Source of the DNA: Phaeocystidibacter marisrubri
GTDB taxonomy: Bacteria > Bacteroidota > Bacteroidia > Flavobacteriales > Schleiferiaceae
Assembly: GCF_008933165.1 (NCBI RefSeq)
Contig: NZ_WBVQ01000001.1
Span: forward strand, 744,001-808,000
DNA length: 64,000 nt
Direction of reading: 5' to 3'
The position numbers were made by a program, and so were the translations under genes. Position 1 is the stretch's first letter. Each line of letters opens with the position of its first letter. A model generated the notes under the pieces. The model saw nothing but the letters and a program-made list of their open reading frames with translations. It was not told the DNA's origin and did not search any database. This document shows, piece after piece, positions 8,511 through 17,894 of this stretch.

Positions 8511-9845
8511 TTAACGTTCATCCTTTGGAATCATCAACAAGGCATAATCTACAAAGCCCAATTCTTGAAGGGTAAAGGAAGATAAGGCGTCGGAGGACTC
8601 TGGGAGATTAGAAATCTTAAGTCGGATGTATTTATCACTCTTTGCGAACGATGCATTTCTATATTCATGCAGAAGCACACGCTGTCCCGTCATTTTTCCT
8701 TCCGTGATTTCAAAGGTGTAAATGCTTCTACCTCTCAACGAATACGATTTGCGTATGATTTTACCATGCACCGGTAAGTCTATATTTCCCTTTGACATTT
8801 TGGAATTAGAAAGGGTGATGAGTTCGTCAATTTTAGAGGAGAGTATAACTTCATCTCCATCATCTCCTTCCACGATAAAATTTGGTCGTCCATCTATGAT
8901 TTGATAAATAAAGGGGAGTCGAAGTTCAAGTCGATTCCATACACCTTTCTCGAGTTTGAACCGTCCCATTCGGATAGCGAGAAGGGTCAGGATACTCATA
9001 TAAATCAGCACATTGCTGTACAGGGTTCCGAAGAAAAAGGAAAGGTTGTCATTGAAGATCGCCGCACCAATGAGCGCGACAAACACAAAGATGTACAGGT
9101 AAATGATGTGCCCCACTACGCGTTGAGGGTTGACGACCTTCTTGTACGTGAAATGAGGAGAGAAATTCAACGCGTTATTGATAATTTGGGCAAAGAGTGA
9201 AATCGAGTATACGTACACCACAATGGCGGCAAAGAATCCGAGATTGCTCACCAGTCCTTCGCCTTTATGCATCAAGGCAAAATCGTACATGCCGTGAAGT
9301 CCGCATGCGGCTAGAAAGTACAAGAGTGGAATGTGGAGCTTTCCTTTGTTCGGACTGTATTTGTAATGAATGATTCCATATCCAATTAACGCTGTGTCCA
9401 TCATATGTCCCACTGAAGTGAGGATGGCTCTTGAGAAAATCGTTCGACCTTCATCGCGCATGAAATAAAGCACATTCTCGAAAGCGGCGAAGCCTAGCGC
9501 GGCAGTACACAGGAAGGCTATGATATCAATGGGTTCCTCGATGTGTTTGTGGATCACCAGTACACCCACTCCAAATGCACATAATTTGGCGAACTCTTCA
9601 AGCGCTCCAACTTTGAAGGTTGTGTAAGCCAAATCGTTCCATGTGTTCCCGTTCATCCGCCAATTGATGGAGGAAAATATCCAGTCATTTAATCCCCACA
9701 CAATGTAGACCGAGCCTGCGCCTAAAGCAAAGAAGAAAATGAAATGAATGAGTTTATCGGAATGGTAAACATCTATAATTCTGTAGTAATCTACCCAAAT
9801 CCAAGAGATGTAAAGGGCAACTACGATGTAGAACAAATTGAGCAT
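8511..9845 (-). CDS. PrsW-family glutamic intramembrane protease
   Basis: A 444-residue membrane protein with about nine helices in its first 310 residues and a soluble C-terminal tail of about 110. Motifs match PrsW proteases: EEFAK near residue 82, GFAAFENVLYF near 120, SVGHMMDTALIGYG near 146 and HGMYDFA near 183. PrsW-type enzymes cut within or near membranes, for example the anti-sigma factor RsiW in Bacillus. The target here is unknown and no anti-sigma gene is adjacent. The soluble tail does not match anything I recognise. It is a single leftward gene, divergent from the lipoprotein gene at 10006. Confidence 0.8.
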   Translation of the reverse strand: MLNLFYIVVALYISWIWVDYYRIIDVYHSDKLIHFIFFFALGAGSVYIVWGLNDWIFSSINWRMNGNTWNDLAYTTFKVGALEEFAKLCAFGVGVLVIHKHIEEPIDIIAFLCTAALGFAAFENVLYFMRDEGRTIFSRAILTSVGHMMDTALIGYGIIHYKYSPNKGKLHIPLLYFLAACGLHGMYDFALMHKGEGLVSNLGFFAAIVVYVYSISLFAQIINNALNFSPHFTYKKVVNPQRVVGHIIYLYIFVFVALIGAAIFNDNLSFFFGTLYSNVLIYMSILTLLAIRMGRFKLEKGVWNRLELRLPFIYQIIDGRPNFIVEGDDGDEVILSSKIDELITLSNSKMSKGNIDLPVHGKIIRKSYSLRGRSIYTFEITEGKMTGQRVLLHEYRNASFAKSDKYIRLKISNLPESSDALSSFTLQELGFVDYALLMIPKDER

Positions 9846-9971
9846 CGGTGGCGTTTAGGAGAGCCAAAATAGAAAAGAGTCGGACTCGTTCGCAATTAAT
9901 CATGACAGAATGCCAACGGGACCTGCTGAAACTTCGTTACGTACGTATTCGAGTCATTGGTCTTCAAAGCT

Positions 9972-9979
9972 TACCTTTG
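9972..9979 (+). promoter_or_regulatory. Bacteroidota -7 promoter element
   Basis: TACCTTTG is an exact match to TAnnTTTG, 26 nt before the ATG of the lipoprotein gene at 10006. No good -33 TTG at the usual spacing was seen. Confidence 0.55.
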
Positions 9980-10005
9980 AACCCTATTGAATTTAAAGCA
10001 TTAGA

Positions 10006-11019
10006 ATGAAGCGTTTAGCTTTTGCACTTATTGGACTTGCGGCATTGATGCAATCGTGTGACAACGATATCAATGTAAATGCACCATTTAGAGAGACTAC
10101 GGTATTGTACGGCGCTATAGACGCCGATGATCCGGTACACTATATCCGAATTACTCGTGCCTACCTTGGTGAACAAGGTATTTTGGGCGGGAATAGCCAA
10201 AGCGATAGTTTGTATTACGATTCGCTTCAAGTAGAGTTGATTGAGTTGAATGAAAACGGCAACATCATCAATACTTTTCCGGCAGTTAAAGACAATTCTG
10301 TTCAGCTAGATTCGGGCTTCTTTGAAACCGAAGGCTATCACGTTTATCGCGTCAATGCGAATTTAGATGAAGTCAATAGCTACCGCGTAAAAGTGACCCG
10401 AGGAGATGATAAAACCATCACTGCTACCACAGATTTAGTTAAGGAGTTCAACATTCTCTATCCACGATTTGCTACGGTGAATCCCACTGCCATCAACGGA
10501 ATGCGCGTAGAATGGGAGCAAGCGGAAGATGGACGAATTTATCAAGCCCACTTGTACCTCTATTATGTAGAATTCCCTCGTGATAATAAGGCAGATAGTA
10601 TTCGAGGCAGAGTGGCTTATGATTTCCCAACCTTTACGGGAAGTTCACTTTCGGGAACGGGGAACATTCTTACCTCTATTAACACCGATCAGTTCTATGG
10701 CAACTTAGCCAACAAACTGGATGCCCCTACAGGAAATAGAATTCGCATTCACAGAAGAGTAGACCTCGTTGTGGATTGTGGAGGAGACGATTTGGCGACA
10801 CACATCAATGTGAGTCAACCACAAACGGGAGTTCTTCAAGATCCTCCGTTCTTCACCAATGTGGATGGAGGAGTGGGTGTGTTCTCTTCTATGAGAAGTT
10901 CATATGCATTGAATAAACGCCTTCATCAGCAGGCTATCGATGAATTGGTATACGGAGATTATACCTGCCACCTTCGCTTTGGTAAGGTGACATCAACCGA
11001 CACATTGTTCTGCCAGTGA
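10006..11019 (+). CDS. DUF4249-like lipoprotein
   Basis: A 337-residue secreted lipoprotein: signal peptide MKRLAFALIGLAALM, lipobox MQSC. The segment TVLYGAIDADDPVHYIRITRAYLG resembles the opening beta sandwich of the Bacteroidota DUF4249 family, where VxGLL...HYVRI.R.F is typical. The rest is beta-rich with several aromatic strands. DUF4249 proteins often accompany TonB-dependent receptors and may be surface or periplasmic ligand-handling lipoproteins, but the function is not established. It stands alone with its own -7 element and terminator; no receptor gene is directly next to it. Another DUF with the same architecture is possible. Confidence 0.65.
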   Translation: MKRLAFALIGLAALMQSCDNDINVNAPFRETTVLYGAIDADDPVHYIRITRAYLGEQGILGGNSQSDSLYYDSLQVELIELNENGNIINTFPAVKDNSVQLDSGFFETEGYHVYRVNANLDEVNSYRVKVTRGDDKTITATTDLVKEFNILYPRFATVNPTAINGMRVEWEQAEDGRIYQAHLYLYYVEFPRDNKADSIRGRVAYDFPTFTGSSLSGTGNILTSINTDQFYGNLANKLDAPTGNRIRIHRRVDLVVDCGGDDLATHINVSQPQTGVLQDPPFFTNVDGGVGVFSSMRSSYALNKRLHQQAIDELVYGDYTCHLRFGKVTSTDTLFCQ

Positions 11020-11031
11020 TGGAGTAAAGTG

Positions 11032-11042
11032 GACAATCTGTC
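11032..11042. promoter_or_regulatory. GACA-N3-TGTC inverted repeat upstream of dnaK
   Basis: A perfect GACA-ATC-TGTC repeat 131 bp before the dnaK ATG. It lies before the upstream gene's terminator, which weakens a direct role at dnaK. The same arms occur before clpB. Confidence 0.25.
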
Positions 11043-11056
11043 ACCAGAAAACAACA

Positions 11057-11090
11057 AATCCTGACATCTACGTCGGGATTTTTTGTTTTT
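11057..11090 (+). terminator. Intrinsic terminator after the DUF4249-like gene
   Basis: Arms AATCCTGAC (11057-11065) and GTCGGGATT (11072-11080) pair with one G-U; T-rich tract follows at 11079-11090. The same TCCYGAC/GTCGGGA stem type closes the hsp20 gene. Confidence 0.85.
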
Positions 11091-11172
11091 ACGCCACTGG
11101 CATATCCTTTGACCAATGGAGGATGTCTCAGGACAATCAATAGAATTAAGATCAAAATCAAAATAGGAACAA

Positions 11173-13065
11173 ATGAGTAAGATCATTGGAATCGACCTCG
11201 GAACGACCAACTCTTGTGTGGCGGTAATGGAGGGTAACGAACCCGTAGTTATCCCAAACAGTGAAGGTAAGCGTACTACTCCTTCGATGGTTGCTTTCGT
11301 GGAAGGCGGAGAGCGTAAAGTGGGCGACCCTGCAAAGCGTCAGGCGATCACCAACCCACATAAAACGATCTACTCTATCAAGCGTTTCATGGGTGAGTCT
11401 TATTCCAGCATTGCTAAGGAAGCAGGACGTGTACCTTACGCGGTAGAGAAAGGAGATAACGATACACCACGCGTTAAGATTGACGACCGTATGTACACTC
11501 CTCAGGAGATTTCAGCTATGATTCTTCAGAAGATGAAGAAGACAGCCGAAGATTACTTGGGTTCAAGTGTTACTGAAGCGGTTATTACTGTACCAGCATA
11601 TTTTAATGACGCACAGCGTCAGGCTACGAAAGAAGCCGGTGAGATTGCAGGCTTGAAAGTTCGTCGTATTATCAACGAACCTACTGCAGCAGCCCTTGCT
11701 TACGGTATCGATAAGAAGGGTGAGGATATGAAAGTTGTAGTGTTCGACTGTGGTGGTGGTACACATGACGTTTCAATTCTCGAGCTAGGTGATGGTGTAT
11801 TTGAAGTGAAGTCAACCGACGGTGATACACACTTGGGTGGTGACGACTTTGACCAACGCATCATTGACTGGTTGGCAGACGAGTTCAATAAGGAAGAAGG
11901 AATTGACCTTCGCAGTGACGCGATGGCTCTTCAGCGTTTGAAAGAAGCAGCTGAGAAAGCTAAGATTGAGTTGTCTAGCTCTTCTAGCACTGAAATCAAC
12001 CTTCCGTACATCACTGCAACGGCGAGTGGCCCTAAGCACTTGGTTCGCACACTTTCTCGTTCAGAATTTGAACGATTGGTAAGTGACCTTATTGACCGTA
12101 CCATTGAGCCTTGCCGTACAGCATTGAAGAACGCTAGCATGCAGGTAGGAGAAATTGACGAGGTAATCCTTGTTGGGGGTTCTACTCGTATTCCGGCCAT
12201 CCAAGATGCTGTTAAGAAGTTCTTTGGCAAAGAGCCATCTAAAGGGGTGAACCCTGATGAGGTTGTTGCGATTGGTGCTTCCATTCAAGGTGGTGTCCTT
12301 TCAGGGGACGTTAAAGACGTGCTTCTATTGGACGTGACTCCACTTTCTTTGGGTATTGAAACCATGGGTGGAGTGTTCACTCGCTTGATCGAGTCGAATA
12401 CAACCATTCCAACCAAGAAGTCAGAGACTTTCTCAACTGCAGCGGATAACCAACCTCAAGTAGATATCCACGTATTGCAGGGAGAGCGCCCAATGGCAAA
12501 AGACAACAAGACCATCGGTCGTTTCCACCTCGATGATATTCCACCAGCACCACGCGGTGTGCCTCAAATTGAAGTTACTTTCGATATCGACGCAAACGGT
12601 ATCTTGAATGTATCTGCAAAAGACAAGGCTACGGGTAAAGAGCAGTCTATTCGCATTGAGGCTTCAAGCGGACTTTCTCAAGAGGAAATTGATCGCATGA
12701 AGCGCGAAGCTGAAGCAAATGCTGATGCAGATAAGCAAGCGAAAGAAAGAGTTGAGAAGCTCAACCAAGCGGATCAAATGATTTTCCAAACGGAGAAGCA
12801 GCTTGGTGAGTTTGGCGACAAACTTTCTGAAGGCAACAAGTCGGCTATTGAAGGTGCGTTGAGCGAATTGAAAGCAGCGCATGAAAGTCAAGACTTGGCA
12901 GCGGTTGAGACCGCGCTTGAGAAAATCAACGAAGCTTGGAAGAATGCTTCTGAAGAAATGTACAAGGCTCAAGAAGAGGCAGGTGCAGGTCAGGAAGCAG
13001 GCTCTCAAGGTCCAGATAACGGCGGAGACGACGTTACTGACGTAGAATTTGAAGAAGTGAAGTAA
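11173..13065 (+). CDS. dnaK: Molecular chaperone DnaK (Hsp70)
   Basis: The 630-residue Hsp70 binds exposed hydrophobic peptides in an ATP-driven cycle with DnaJ and GrpE. The N-terminus [15 protein letters not shown], the phosphate-2 region near residue 195, and the VGGSTRIP motif near 335 form the ATPase domain (about 1-380). The substrate domain follows, with [13 protein letters not shown], then a helical lid and an acidic tail. The phosphate-2 motif reads CGGGTHDVS where DLGGGTFDVS is the widespread form; the THD variant is common in flavobacteria to my memory, but the preceding cysteine is less usual. No dnaJ or grpE is adjacent. Confidence 0.98.
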   Translation: MSKIIGIDLGTTNSCVAVMEGNEPVVIPNSEGKRTTPSMVAFVEGGERKVGDPAKRQAITNPHKTIYSIKRFMGESYSSIAKEAGRVPYAVEKGDNDTPRVKIDDRMYTPQEISAMILQKMKKTAEDYLGSSVTEAVITVPAYFNDAQRQATKEAGEIAGLKVRRIINEPTAAALAYGIDKKGEDMKVVVFDCGGGTHDVSILELGDGVFEVKSTDGDTHLGGDDFDQRIIDWLADEFNKEEGIDLRSDAMALQRLKEAAEKAKIELSSSSSTEINLPYITATASGPKHLVRTLSRSEFERLVSDLIDRTIEPCRTALKNASMQVGEIDEVILVGGSTRIPAIQDAVKKFFGKEPSKGVNPDEVVAIGASIQGGVLSGDVKDVLLLDVTPLSLGIETMGGVFTRLIESNTTIPTKKSETFSTAADNQPQVDIHVLQGERPMAKDNKTIGRFHLDDIPPAPRGVPQIEVTFDIDANGILNVSAKDKATGKEQSIRIEASSGLSQEEIDRMKREAEANADADKQAKERVEKLNQADQMIFQTEKQLGEFGDKLSEGNKSAIEGALSELKAAHESQDLAAVETALEKINEAWKNASEEMYKAQEEAGAGQEAGSQGPDNGGDDVTDVEFEEVK

Positions 13066-13090
13066 ACCTTGCTCACTTTATAGCATCATA

Positions 13091-13122
13091 GAAGGGTTGC
13101 CAGTATTGGCAGCCCTTTTTTG
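13091..13122 (+). terminator. Intrinsic terminator after dnaK
   Basis: GGGTTGCC and GGCAGCCC arms around a short loop, followed by a run of six or more T from 13115. Confidence 0.88.
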
Positions 13123-13193
13123 TTAATAGAAATATAAAAGTGTTTGAAATCAACGTTATCCTAAATACTTTCGGTTCAAACTATACACTAACT

Positions 13194-13913
13194 ATGAAAA
13201 GACTAGCCCTTGTGCTTGCTATCCTGGCGGGCACCGTGTTTTCCTTTGGTCAAGATTCAACTACCACAGGCTATATCCGATACAAATCGATTCGCGATAT
13301 CTCGGATAACGAGTGGATGAGAAGACGACCCGATATGCCTACTGAAGTTACGCAGCAATGGGAGTTGTACTTCACTCCAGAGAGTAGTGATTGCACCTTT
13401 AAACCAGAGGAGGAAGAAGACGAATTCAACACGGGTGGTATGCGCATGAGAATGATGCGCTGGGAACCCAAAGACGTGTATCACATCGATTTTGCTACCC
13501 AATTCTTCCAGCACTACACGGAGTTTATGACGAAGCCATTCTTGATTACCGACACCCTGAATATGGATGGATGGAAATTGACGGGGAAGCAAGGGATTGT
13601 ACTCGGATATCCTTGTATTGAAGCACGTACAACCAAATATGACACTGTAAATATTCTGGCTTGGTTTACCCCGCGTATTCGCCTTAAAACAGGACCTCAA
13701 GAATATGTTGGCTTCCCTGGAGCCGTCCTCTATGTGGATTACGATGATGGTCGTTATGTGATTACTGCAGAGGCGATTGCCATGGGCAAAACACGACCTG
13801 AAGACGAGGATGCTCCGGAGATTCCCGATAATGGCGAGGAAGTAACTCGTGAGGAATATGAGCAAATCGTCATCGAGAAAACGGCCGAAATGCGCCGAAT
13901 GTACGGTCGCTAG
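13194..13913 (+). CDS. GLPGLI-family secreted protein
   Basis: A 239-residue protein with signal peptide MKRLALVLAILAGTVFSFGQ. I start it at the ATG at 13194; a GTG-initiated extension at 13140 would bury the signal. The core has the family pattern: a WKLTGKQ.IVLGYPCIEA segment, an AWFTPRI.LKTGPQ stretch and GFPGAVLYV, a variant of the family's name-giving GLPGLIL. A long acidic linker (EEEEDE) is present near residue 67. GLPGLI proteins are Bacteroidota-specific and usually pair with an outer-membrane barrel like the one that follows by 15 nt. Their function is not known; a partner role in uptake or export at the outer membrane is inferred from context. Confidence 0.82.
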   Translation: MKRLALVLAILAGTVFSFGQDSTTTGYIRYKSIRDISDNEWMRRRPDMPTEVTQQWELYFTPESSDCTFKPEEEEDEFNTGGMRMRMMRWEPKDVYHIDFATQFFQHYTEFMTKPFLITDTLNMDGWKLTGKQGIVLGYPCIEARTTKYDTVNILAWFTPRIRLKTGPQEYVGFPGAVLYVDYDDGRYVITAEAIAMGKTRPEDEDAPEIPDNGEEVTREEYEQIVIEKTAEMRRMYGR

Positions 13914-13928
13914 ATTTCTACCTTCAAG

Positions 13929-16712
13929 ATGAATTCAATGAAAAGATTAGTATTCGCGGCTATGGCAATGGTCGCATCGCAGTTAGCCTTTGGACAGTCG
14001 GTTGCCTTTACAGGACGTACCATCGACTCTACAGGAGCTGCATTAGATATGGTTAGCGTAGCGGTTCTCACCGCAAGCGATAGCACAGTTGAGAGTTTTA
14101 CTTTTTCCAATCCAGATGGAACCTTTCAGACGGATAGAATCGGAGTTGGAGAATACATTCTTCAACTTTCCTTCTTAGGGTATGGAACTCATTCTGAGAA
14201 AATTAAAGTGGGCGAGAATGGAACGGCAGCCAATCGAGGAGATATCATTCTATCTCCCGAAATGAACGTGCTTTCCGAAGTTGTGGTGAATGGTCAACGT
14301 ATACCCGTGCTCATCAACAAAGACACCGTTGAATATGATGCCTCTGCTTTTCGAGTAAGAGCAGACGACAATGTGGAAGACCTTCTCAAGAAGCTTCCCG
14401 GTGTTGACGTAGACCGCGATGGAACCATTACCGCACAAGGTCAGAAAGTAGAGCAAGTTCTAGTGGATGGGAAAGAGTTCTTTAGTGGAGATCCTACCGT
14501 AGCCACACGAAATATTCCGGCTGATGCTGTTAAGAGTGTTCAAGTGTACGATAGACAAACAGACGAGGCAAAATACACAGGAGTAGACGATGGAGAGCGG
14601 TCGAAGACTATCAATCTAGAGCTTAAAGAGGATAGAAAGAACGGCTACTTTGGATATGCCGAAGGCGGTGGTGGAGTGGCCGACAACCGCGTTCCATTTA
14701 TGGCTAAAGGCGGAATTCACCGCTTTACTGCTACAACGCGCCTTTCAGTTTTAGCCAATATGAACAACGTGAATGATTACGGTTTCAGTTTTGGGGATTA
14801 CCGCGATATGGCGGGGGCTTCTTCAGGTGGAAGAGGCGGGTTTATGATTACGATGGATGGAACTGAAACGATTCCATTGAGCTGGGGTGGGCCAAATGAT
14901 GGTCAGTATTTCTCAGGTGCAGCAGGGGTGAACCTCAATTGGGATCCCAACAAGAATCACAGATTTAACTCTTCGTACTTCTTCACTCACTTGGATAACT
15001 TCACCAATACGATCCAGAACTCTGAGGAATTCGCCAACGATAGAACCATTTATGGCTACCGTGAAAGTGAAGATAATTCTGTGCTAAACAACCATGCTTT
15101 CTCACTTAGTCATCGTTCTGATTTAGATTCGATGAATCGAGTTGAAATCAAAGCTTCAGGTAGATATCAAGCGGGATTTTCAAATTCTAGCACGTATGAA
15201 ACTCGACGCCTTGACACAGTTGGAATGCTGCAAATCTCTGATCGTTCGGCCTATTCAGAGGATATGAATGTATCGGCCCAAGGGAGCTTGAATTACATTC
15301 ACAAGTTCAAGACAAAAGGGCGGATCATGTCGATTACAGGTGGACTCACAACTTCAGATAAGGAGAGTGATGGTATCTGGAATAACTACAACCAGTTTCC
15401 CATTGAAGGAACTATTGATAGTCTGAATCAGGCACGGAAAGACAATACCTCTTCCATGCAGTACAATGCGAGTGCTACTTATACTGAACCCATCGCGAAG
15501 AATCACTTCTTAGAAGGGACGGTTTCCATGAGTACCACAGATGAAACCTTGATTCGTGAAACAAGAGATGCTAATTCAGGTGGTCTTTTGGTGGATTACA
15601 GTCCAACGTTTACCCTAACAGAAGGCAATCAAACCGGACGTGTGGCTTATCGCTATACCGGCAGTGCACACAACATCGACGTAGGTGTTCGAGCCGCACG
15701 ATACACCCAGTCTGCGGTAGAGGAGCGTTTTGCTACTACCATTCCGATGCGTGAATTCGTATACGCACTTCCTTACGTGAATTACAACTGGAGTATCTCA
15801 ACTTTTAGTAGAGTAGGAGCTAATTACTCTACCAGCGTGGATATGCCAGAGCTCACACAGTTGCTTACGTTGCTCGATATCACCAACCCTCTCGTAAAGT
15901 ATGTTGGTAATCCTAACTTGGAACCTCAAGTGAGTCACAATATGTGGATGCACTACGGCAGGTGGAACAGTTTTGATGGATCTGGATTCTTTGCCAGCAT
16001 CAGTGGGGGGAGAACAGACAATGTGATCAGTACCGATCAGACCATCGACAGCAACTACGTTCGAATCTTTCGACCAGAGAATTATTCCGAACCAGCCTAC
16101 CGAGTGAGTGCCGATGCAAACTACCGCTTCACAATCAAGCAATTGGGAATGAGTACGCGTGTTCGTGTGAACGGTGGATACAATCAATCACCGAACAGCT
16201 TGAATGGCGAATTGAATATTCAAAGTGGTTCCAATGTAGGCGGTCAGCTTTCCTTCAGAAACACCAATCAGGAATTCTTTGGCTACAGCTTTGGTGGAGA
16301 ACTCAACTACAACTGGTCGTTCTATTCCCTTCAAGAACAACTCAATCAAGAGTATTTGAGTCACAGTTACTTTGCAAACGTTGAATGGACACCGAACAAG
16401 CGATTTGGAATTGAGACAGGGGTAGATCTTCAAACGTACACCAATGCATCTTTTGCAGATGATCAGTTTGTACCTGTTTGGAATGCGAATGTACGCTACA
16501 ACCTTTCTAAAGACGGAACGGCTCAGTTTGAATTAACAGTGTTCGATATTCTCAATCAGAACCGTGGAATTAATCGATATGCCACTTTGAACTCCATCGT
16601 GGAAACCCAAACCAACTCCTTGGGTAGGTATGTAATGCTCACCTTTTTGTACAAGTTTAATAGTGCTGGAGGTTCTGGAGGACAGAATGGTCCACCTCCA
16701 CCGCATCATTAA
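13929..16712 (+). CDS. Outer-membrane TonB-receptor-type beta-barrel with carboxypeptidase-regulatory-like N-domain
   Basis: A 927-residue outer-membrane protein. After a signal peptide ending LAFGQ, residues about 28-110 form a carboxypeptidase-regulatory-like beta sandwich, about 120-215 a plug-like region (VDRDGTITAQGQKVEQVLVDG), and the rest a large beta-barrel of the outer-membrane-protein type III family. There is no obvious TonB box, so energised uptake is not certain. The gene follows the GLPGLI gene by 15 nt, the standard Bacteroidota pairing. The C-terminus ends in a glycine- and proline-rich tail after a final barrel strand MLTFLYKF. A strong hairpin terminator follows at 16741. 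Confidence 0.88.
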   Translation: MNSMKRLVFAAMAMVASQLAFGQSVAFTGRTIDSTGAALDMVSVAVLTASDSTVESFTFSNPDGTFQTDRIGVGEYILQLSFLGYGTHSEKIKVGENGTAANRGDIILSPEMNVLSEVVVNGQRIPVLINKDTVEYDASAFRVRADDNVEDLLKKLPGVDVDRDGTITAQGQKVEQVLVDGKEFFSGDPTVATRNIPADAVKSVQVYDRQTDEAKYTGVDDGERSKTINLELKEDRKNGYFGYAEGGGGVADNRVPFMAKGGIHRFTATTRLSVLANMNNVNDYGFSFGDYRDMAGASSGGRGGFMITMDGTETIPLSWGGPNDGQYFSGAAGVNLNWDPNKNHRFNSSYFFTHLDNFTNTIQNSEEFANDRTIYGYRESEDNSVLNNHAFSLSHRSDLDSMNRVEIKASGRYQAGFSNSSTYETRRLDTVGMLQISDRSAYSEDMNVSAQGSLNYIHKFKTKGRIMSITGGLTTSDKESDGIWNNYNQFPIEGTIDSLNQARKDNTSSMQYNASATYTEPIAKNHFLEGTVSMSTTDETLIRETRDANSGGLLVDYSPTFTLTEGNQTGRVAYRYTGSAHNIDVGVRAARYTQSAVEERFATTIPMREFVYALPYVNYNWSISTFSRVGANYSTSVDMPELTQLLTLLDITNPLVKYVGNPNLEPQVSHNMWMHYGRWNSFDGSGFFASISGGRTDNVISTDQTIDSNYVRIFRPENYSEPAYRVSADANYRFTIKQLGMSTRVRVNGGYNQSPNSLNGELNIQSGSNVGGQLSFRNTNQEFFGYSFGGELNYNWSFYSLQEQLNQEYLSHSYFANVEWTPNKRFGIETGVDLQTYTNASFADDQFVPVWNANVRYNLSKDGTAQFELTVFDILNQNRGINRYATLNSIVETQTNSLGRYVMLTFLYKFNSAGGSGGQNGPPPPHH

Positions 16713-16740
16713 TTTTTACAGGATATCCTGTTGAAAGAAA

Positions 16741-16790
16741 TGGTTCAGACTTTGCACAGAAATGAGTTGAAGTCTGAACCATTCTTTTAT
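16741..16790 (+). terminator. Terminator with a perfect 12-bp stem
   Basis: Arms TGGTTCAGACTT (16741-16752) and AAGTCTGAACCA (16770-16781) are perfectly complementary over 12 bp with a 17-nt loop, followed by T-rich sequence. The T tract overlaps the -7 element of the next operon. Confidence 0.85.
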
Positions 16791-16795
16791 TTTTG
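16788..16795 (+). promoter_or_regulatory. -7 element 4 nt before the LysM gene ATG
   Basis: TATTTTTG exactly matches TAnnTTTG and ends 4 nt before the ATG at 16800. Transcription would start at or next to the start codon, giving a leaderless or near-leaderless mRNA. Confidence 0.5.
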
Positions 16796-16799
16796 GCAG

Positions 16800-17894
16800 A
16801 TGCGTCGAATCGCCGTTTTACTTTTTATTCTGATTACCTATGTCTCCCAAGCTCAGTCTATGGAGGCATTTGTGCATTCTAAGGGGTACCTCGTTCAAGG
16901 CATGGCTACTCTCAATTTAGAATCGAATCGCACAGGCTGGTGGCGTTTGTCGGCTCCCGTTGCAACACGTTACAATTTGGAGGTTTGGGAAGGATATGAT
17001 CAACGCATGGACCCGATTTGGTCTACCCGAGCGGCGAGGGAATATTGGAATGATTTATTCGATGAGTTTGAAGACTCTGTCCTCGCCGATGGAGCCTTTG
17101 TCTACGGTCCAACCTACGCTCGTAAACTCGCCTTTAATGCCATGGCCTATCTTGAGGCAGAAGCTCTTTTTGAAGCATGGAAAGAGGTTCGCATGGATAG
17201 TTTGCCCAAAATGGAACTTCGTGGTTCGAAAGTATCGGGCAGTTTGTATTGGATTGATTTGAAAGATGTCATGGGGTGGAATCAGCACGAATATGCGGCT
17301 TTTGCTCGTTTGAATCCTGCCATGAAAGGAGATCATCTCAATTGGGATGAAGATGCCTACCTCCGTTTCCCGAAGCCACTTACAGAAAACGAAATGGCCG
17401 ATTGGATAGAACTCGGTCGTCTGCACGATAGCGCTGCAGCGGTGGCACTTCATCAATCTAGAGAGCGCATTTCCAAAAATATTCCAGATCCAACGACGCA
17501 TGAACGCATAGTTTATCGCGTTCGCAGTGGTGATGCACTTGGACTCATTGCCAGTAGACACCATGTAGGACTTTCCGATTTAAAGAAGTGGAATGATCTG
17601 CGTTCGGATGTGATTCGCGTGGGACAAGAGCTGATTATCTACAAGCGAAGAGGGATGCCGGAAGTTCGCAGAGAGCCAATGACGGCGAGTACCTCCAGTT
17701 CGGAAGGAACCGTTCGAAGTGATGAAGAAGACCGAGAAGAAGTGAAATACAAAGTGAAAACTGGAGATACACTTTGGAAGATTGCTCGTGAATTTCCGGG
17801 CGTGAGTGCCGATGATATTATGAGATGGAACGGAATTAATGAAGACATCCGCGAAGGTCAAGAATTGTTGATTCTCAAACCGCGAGCCCAATGA
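16800..17894 (+). CDS. Secreted protein with two LysM domains
   Basis: A 364-residue exported protein. The ATG at 16800 is chosen because it opens onto a signal peptide (MRRIAVLLFILITYVSQAQ) and lies just after the terminator hairpin; the frame extends upstream only through that hairpin. The N-terminal 230 residues are unrecognised and contain many tryptophans and charged residues. Two LysM modules follow, near residues 238-285 (YRVRSGDALGLIASRHHVG) and 312-361 (YKVKTGDTLWKIAREFPG). LysM binds N-acetylglucosamine polymers such as peptidoglycan. It heads an operon with two SGNH proteins and an MBOAT acyltransferase, joined by ATGA overlaps, suggesting it anchors or guides that machinery at the wall. 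Confidence 0.87.
   Translation: MRRIAVLLFILITYVSQAQSMEAFVHSKGYLVQGMATLNLESNRTGWWRLSAPVATRYNLEVWEGYDQRMDPIWSTRAAREYWNDLFDEFEDSVLADGAFVYGPTYARKLAFNAMAYLEAEALFEAWKEVRMDSLPKMELRGSKVSGSLYWIDLKDVMGWNQHEYAAFARLNPAMKGDHLNWDEDAYLRFPKPLTENEMADWIELGRLHDSAAAVALHQSRERISKNIPDPTTHERIVYRVRSGDALGLIASRHHVGLSDLKKWNDLRSDVIRVGQELIIYKRRGMPEVRREPMTASTSSSEGTVRSDEEDREEVKYKVKTGDTLWKIAREFPGVSADDIMRWNGINEDIREGQELLILKPRAQ

Noticed and set aside
11057-11080. CTGACATCTACGTCGGG as another heat-shock operator copy
   Set aside because: The arms are separated by 6 nt, extend into a 9-bp stem and are followed by T, so it is a terminator.
13140-13193. GTG-initiated extension of the GLPGLI protein
   Set aside because: It would put 18 residues in front of an otherwise good signal peptide.
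13257-13865. 202-residue open frame antisense to the GLPGLI gene
   Set aside because: Lies fully across a well-supported coding gene, has no family motifs and looks like a mirror frame of it.
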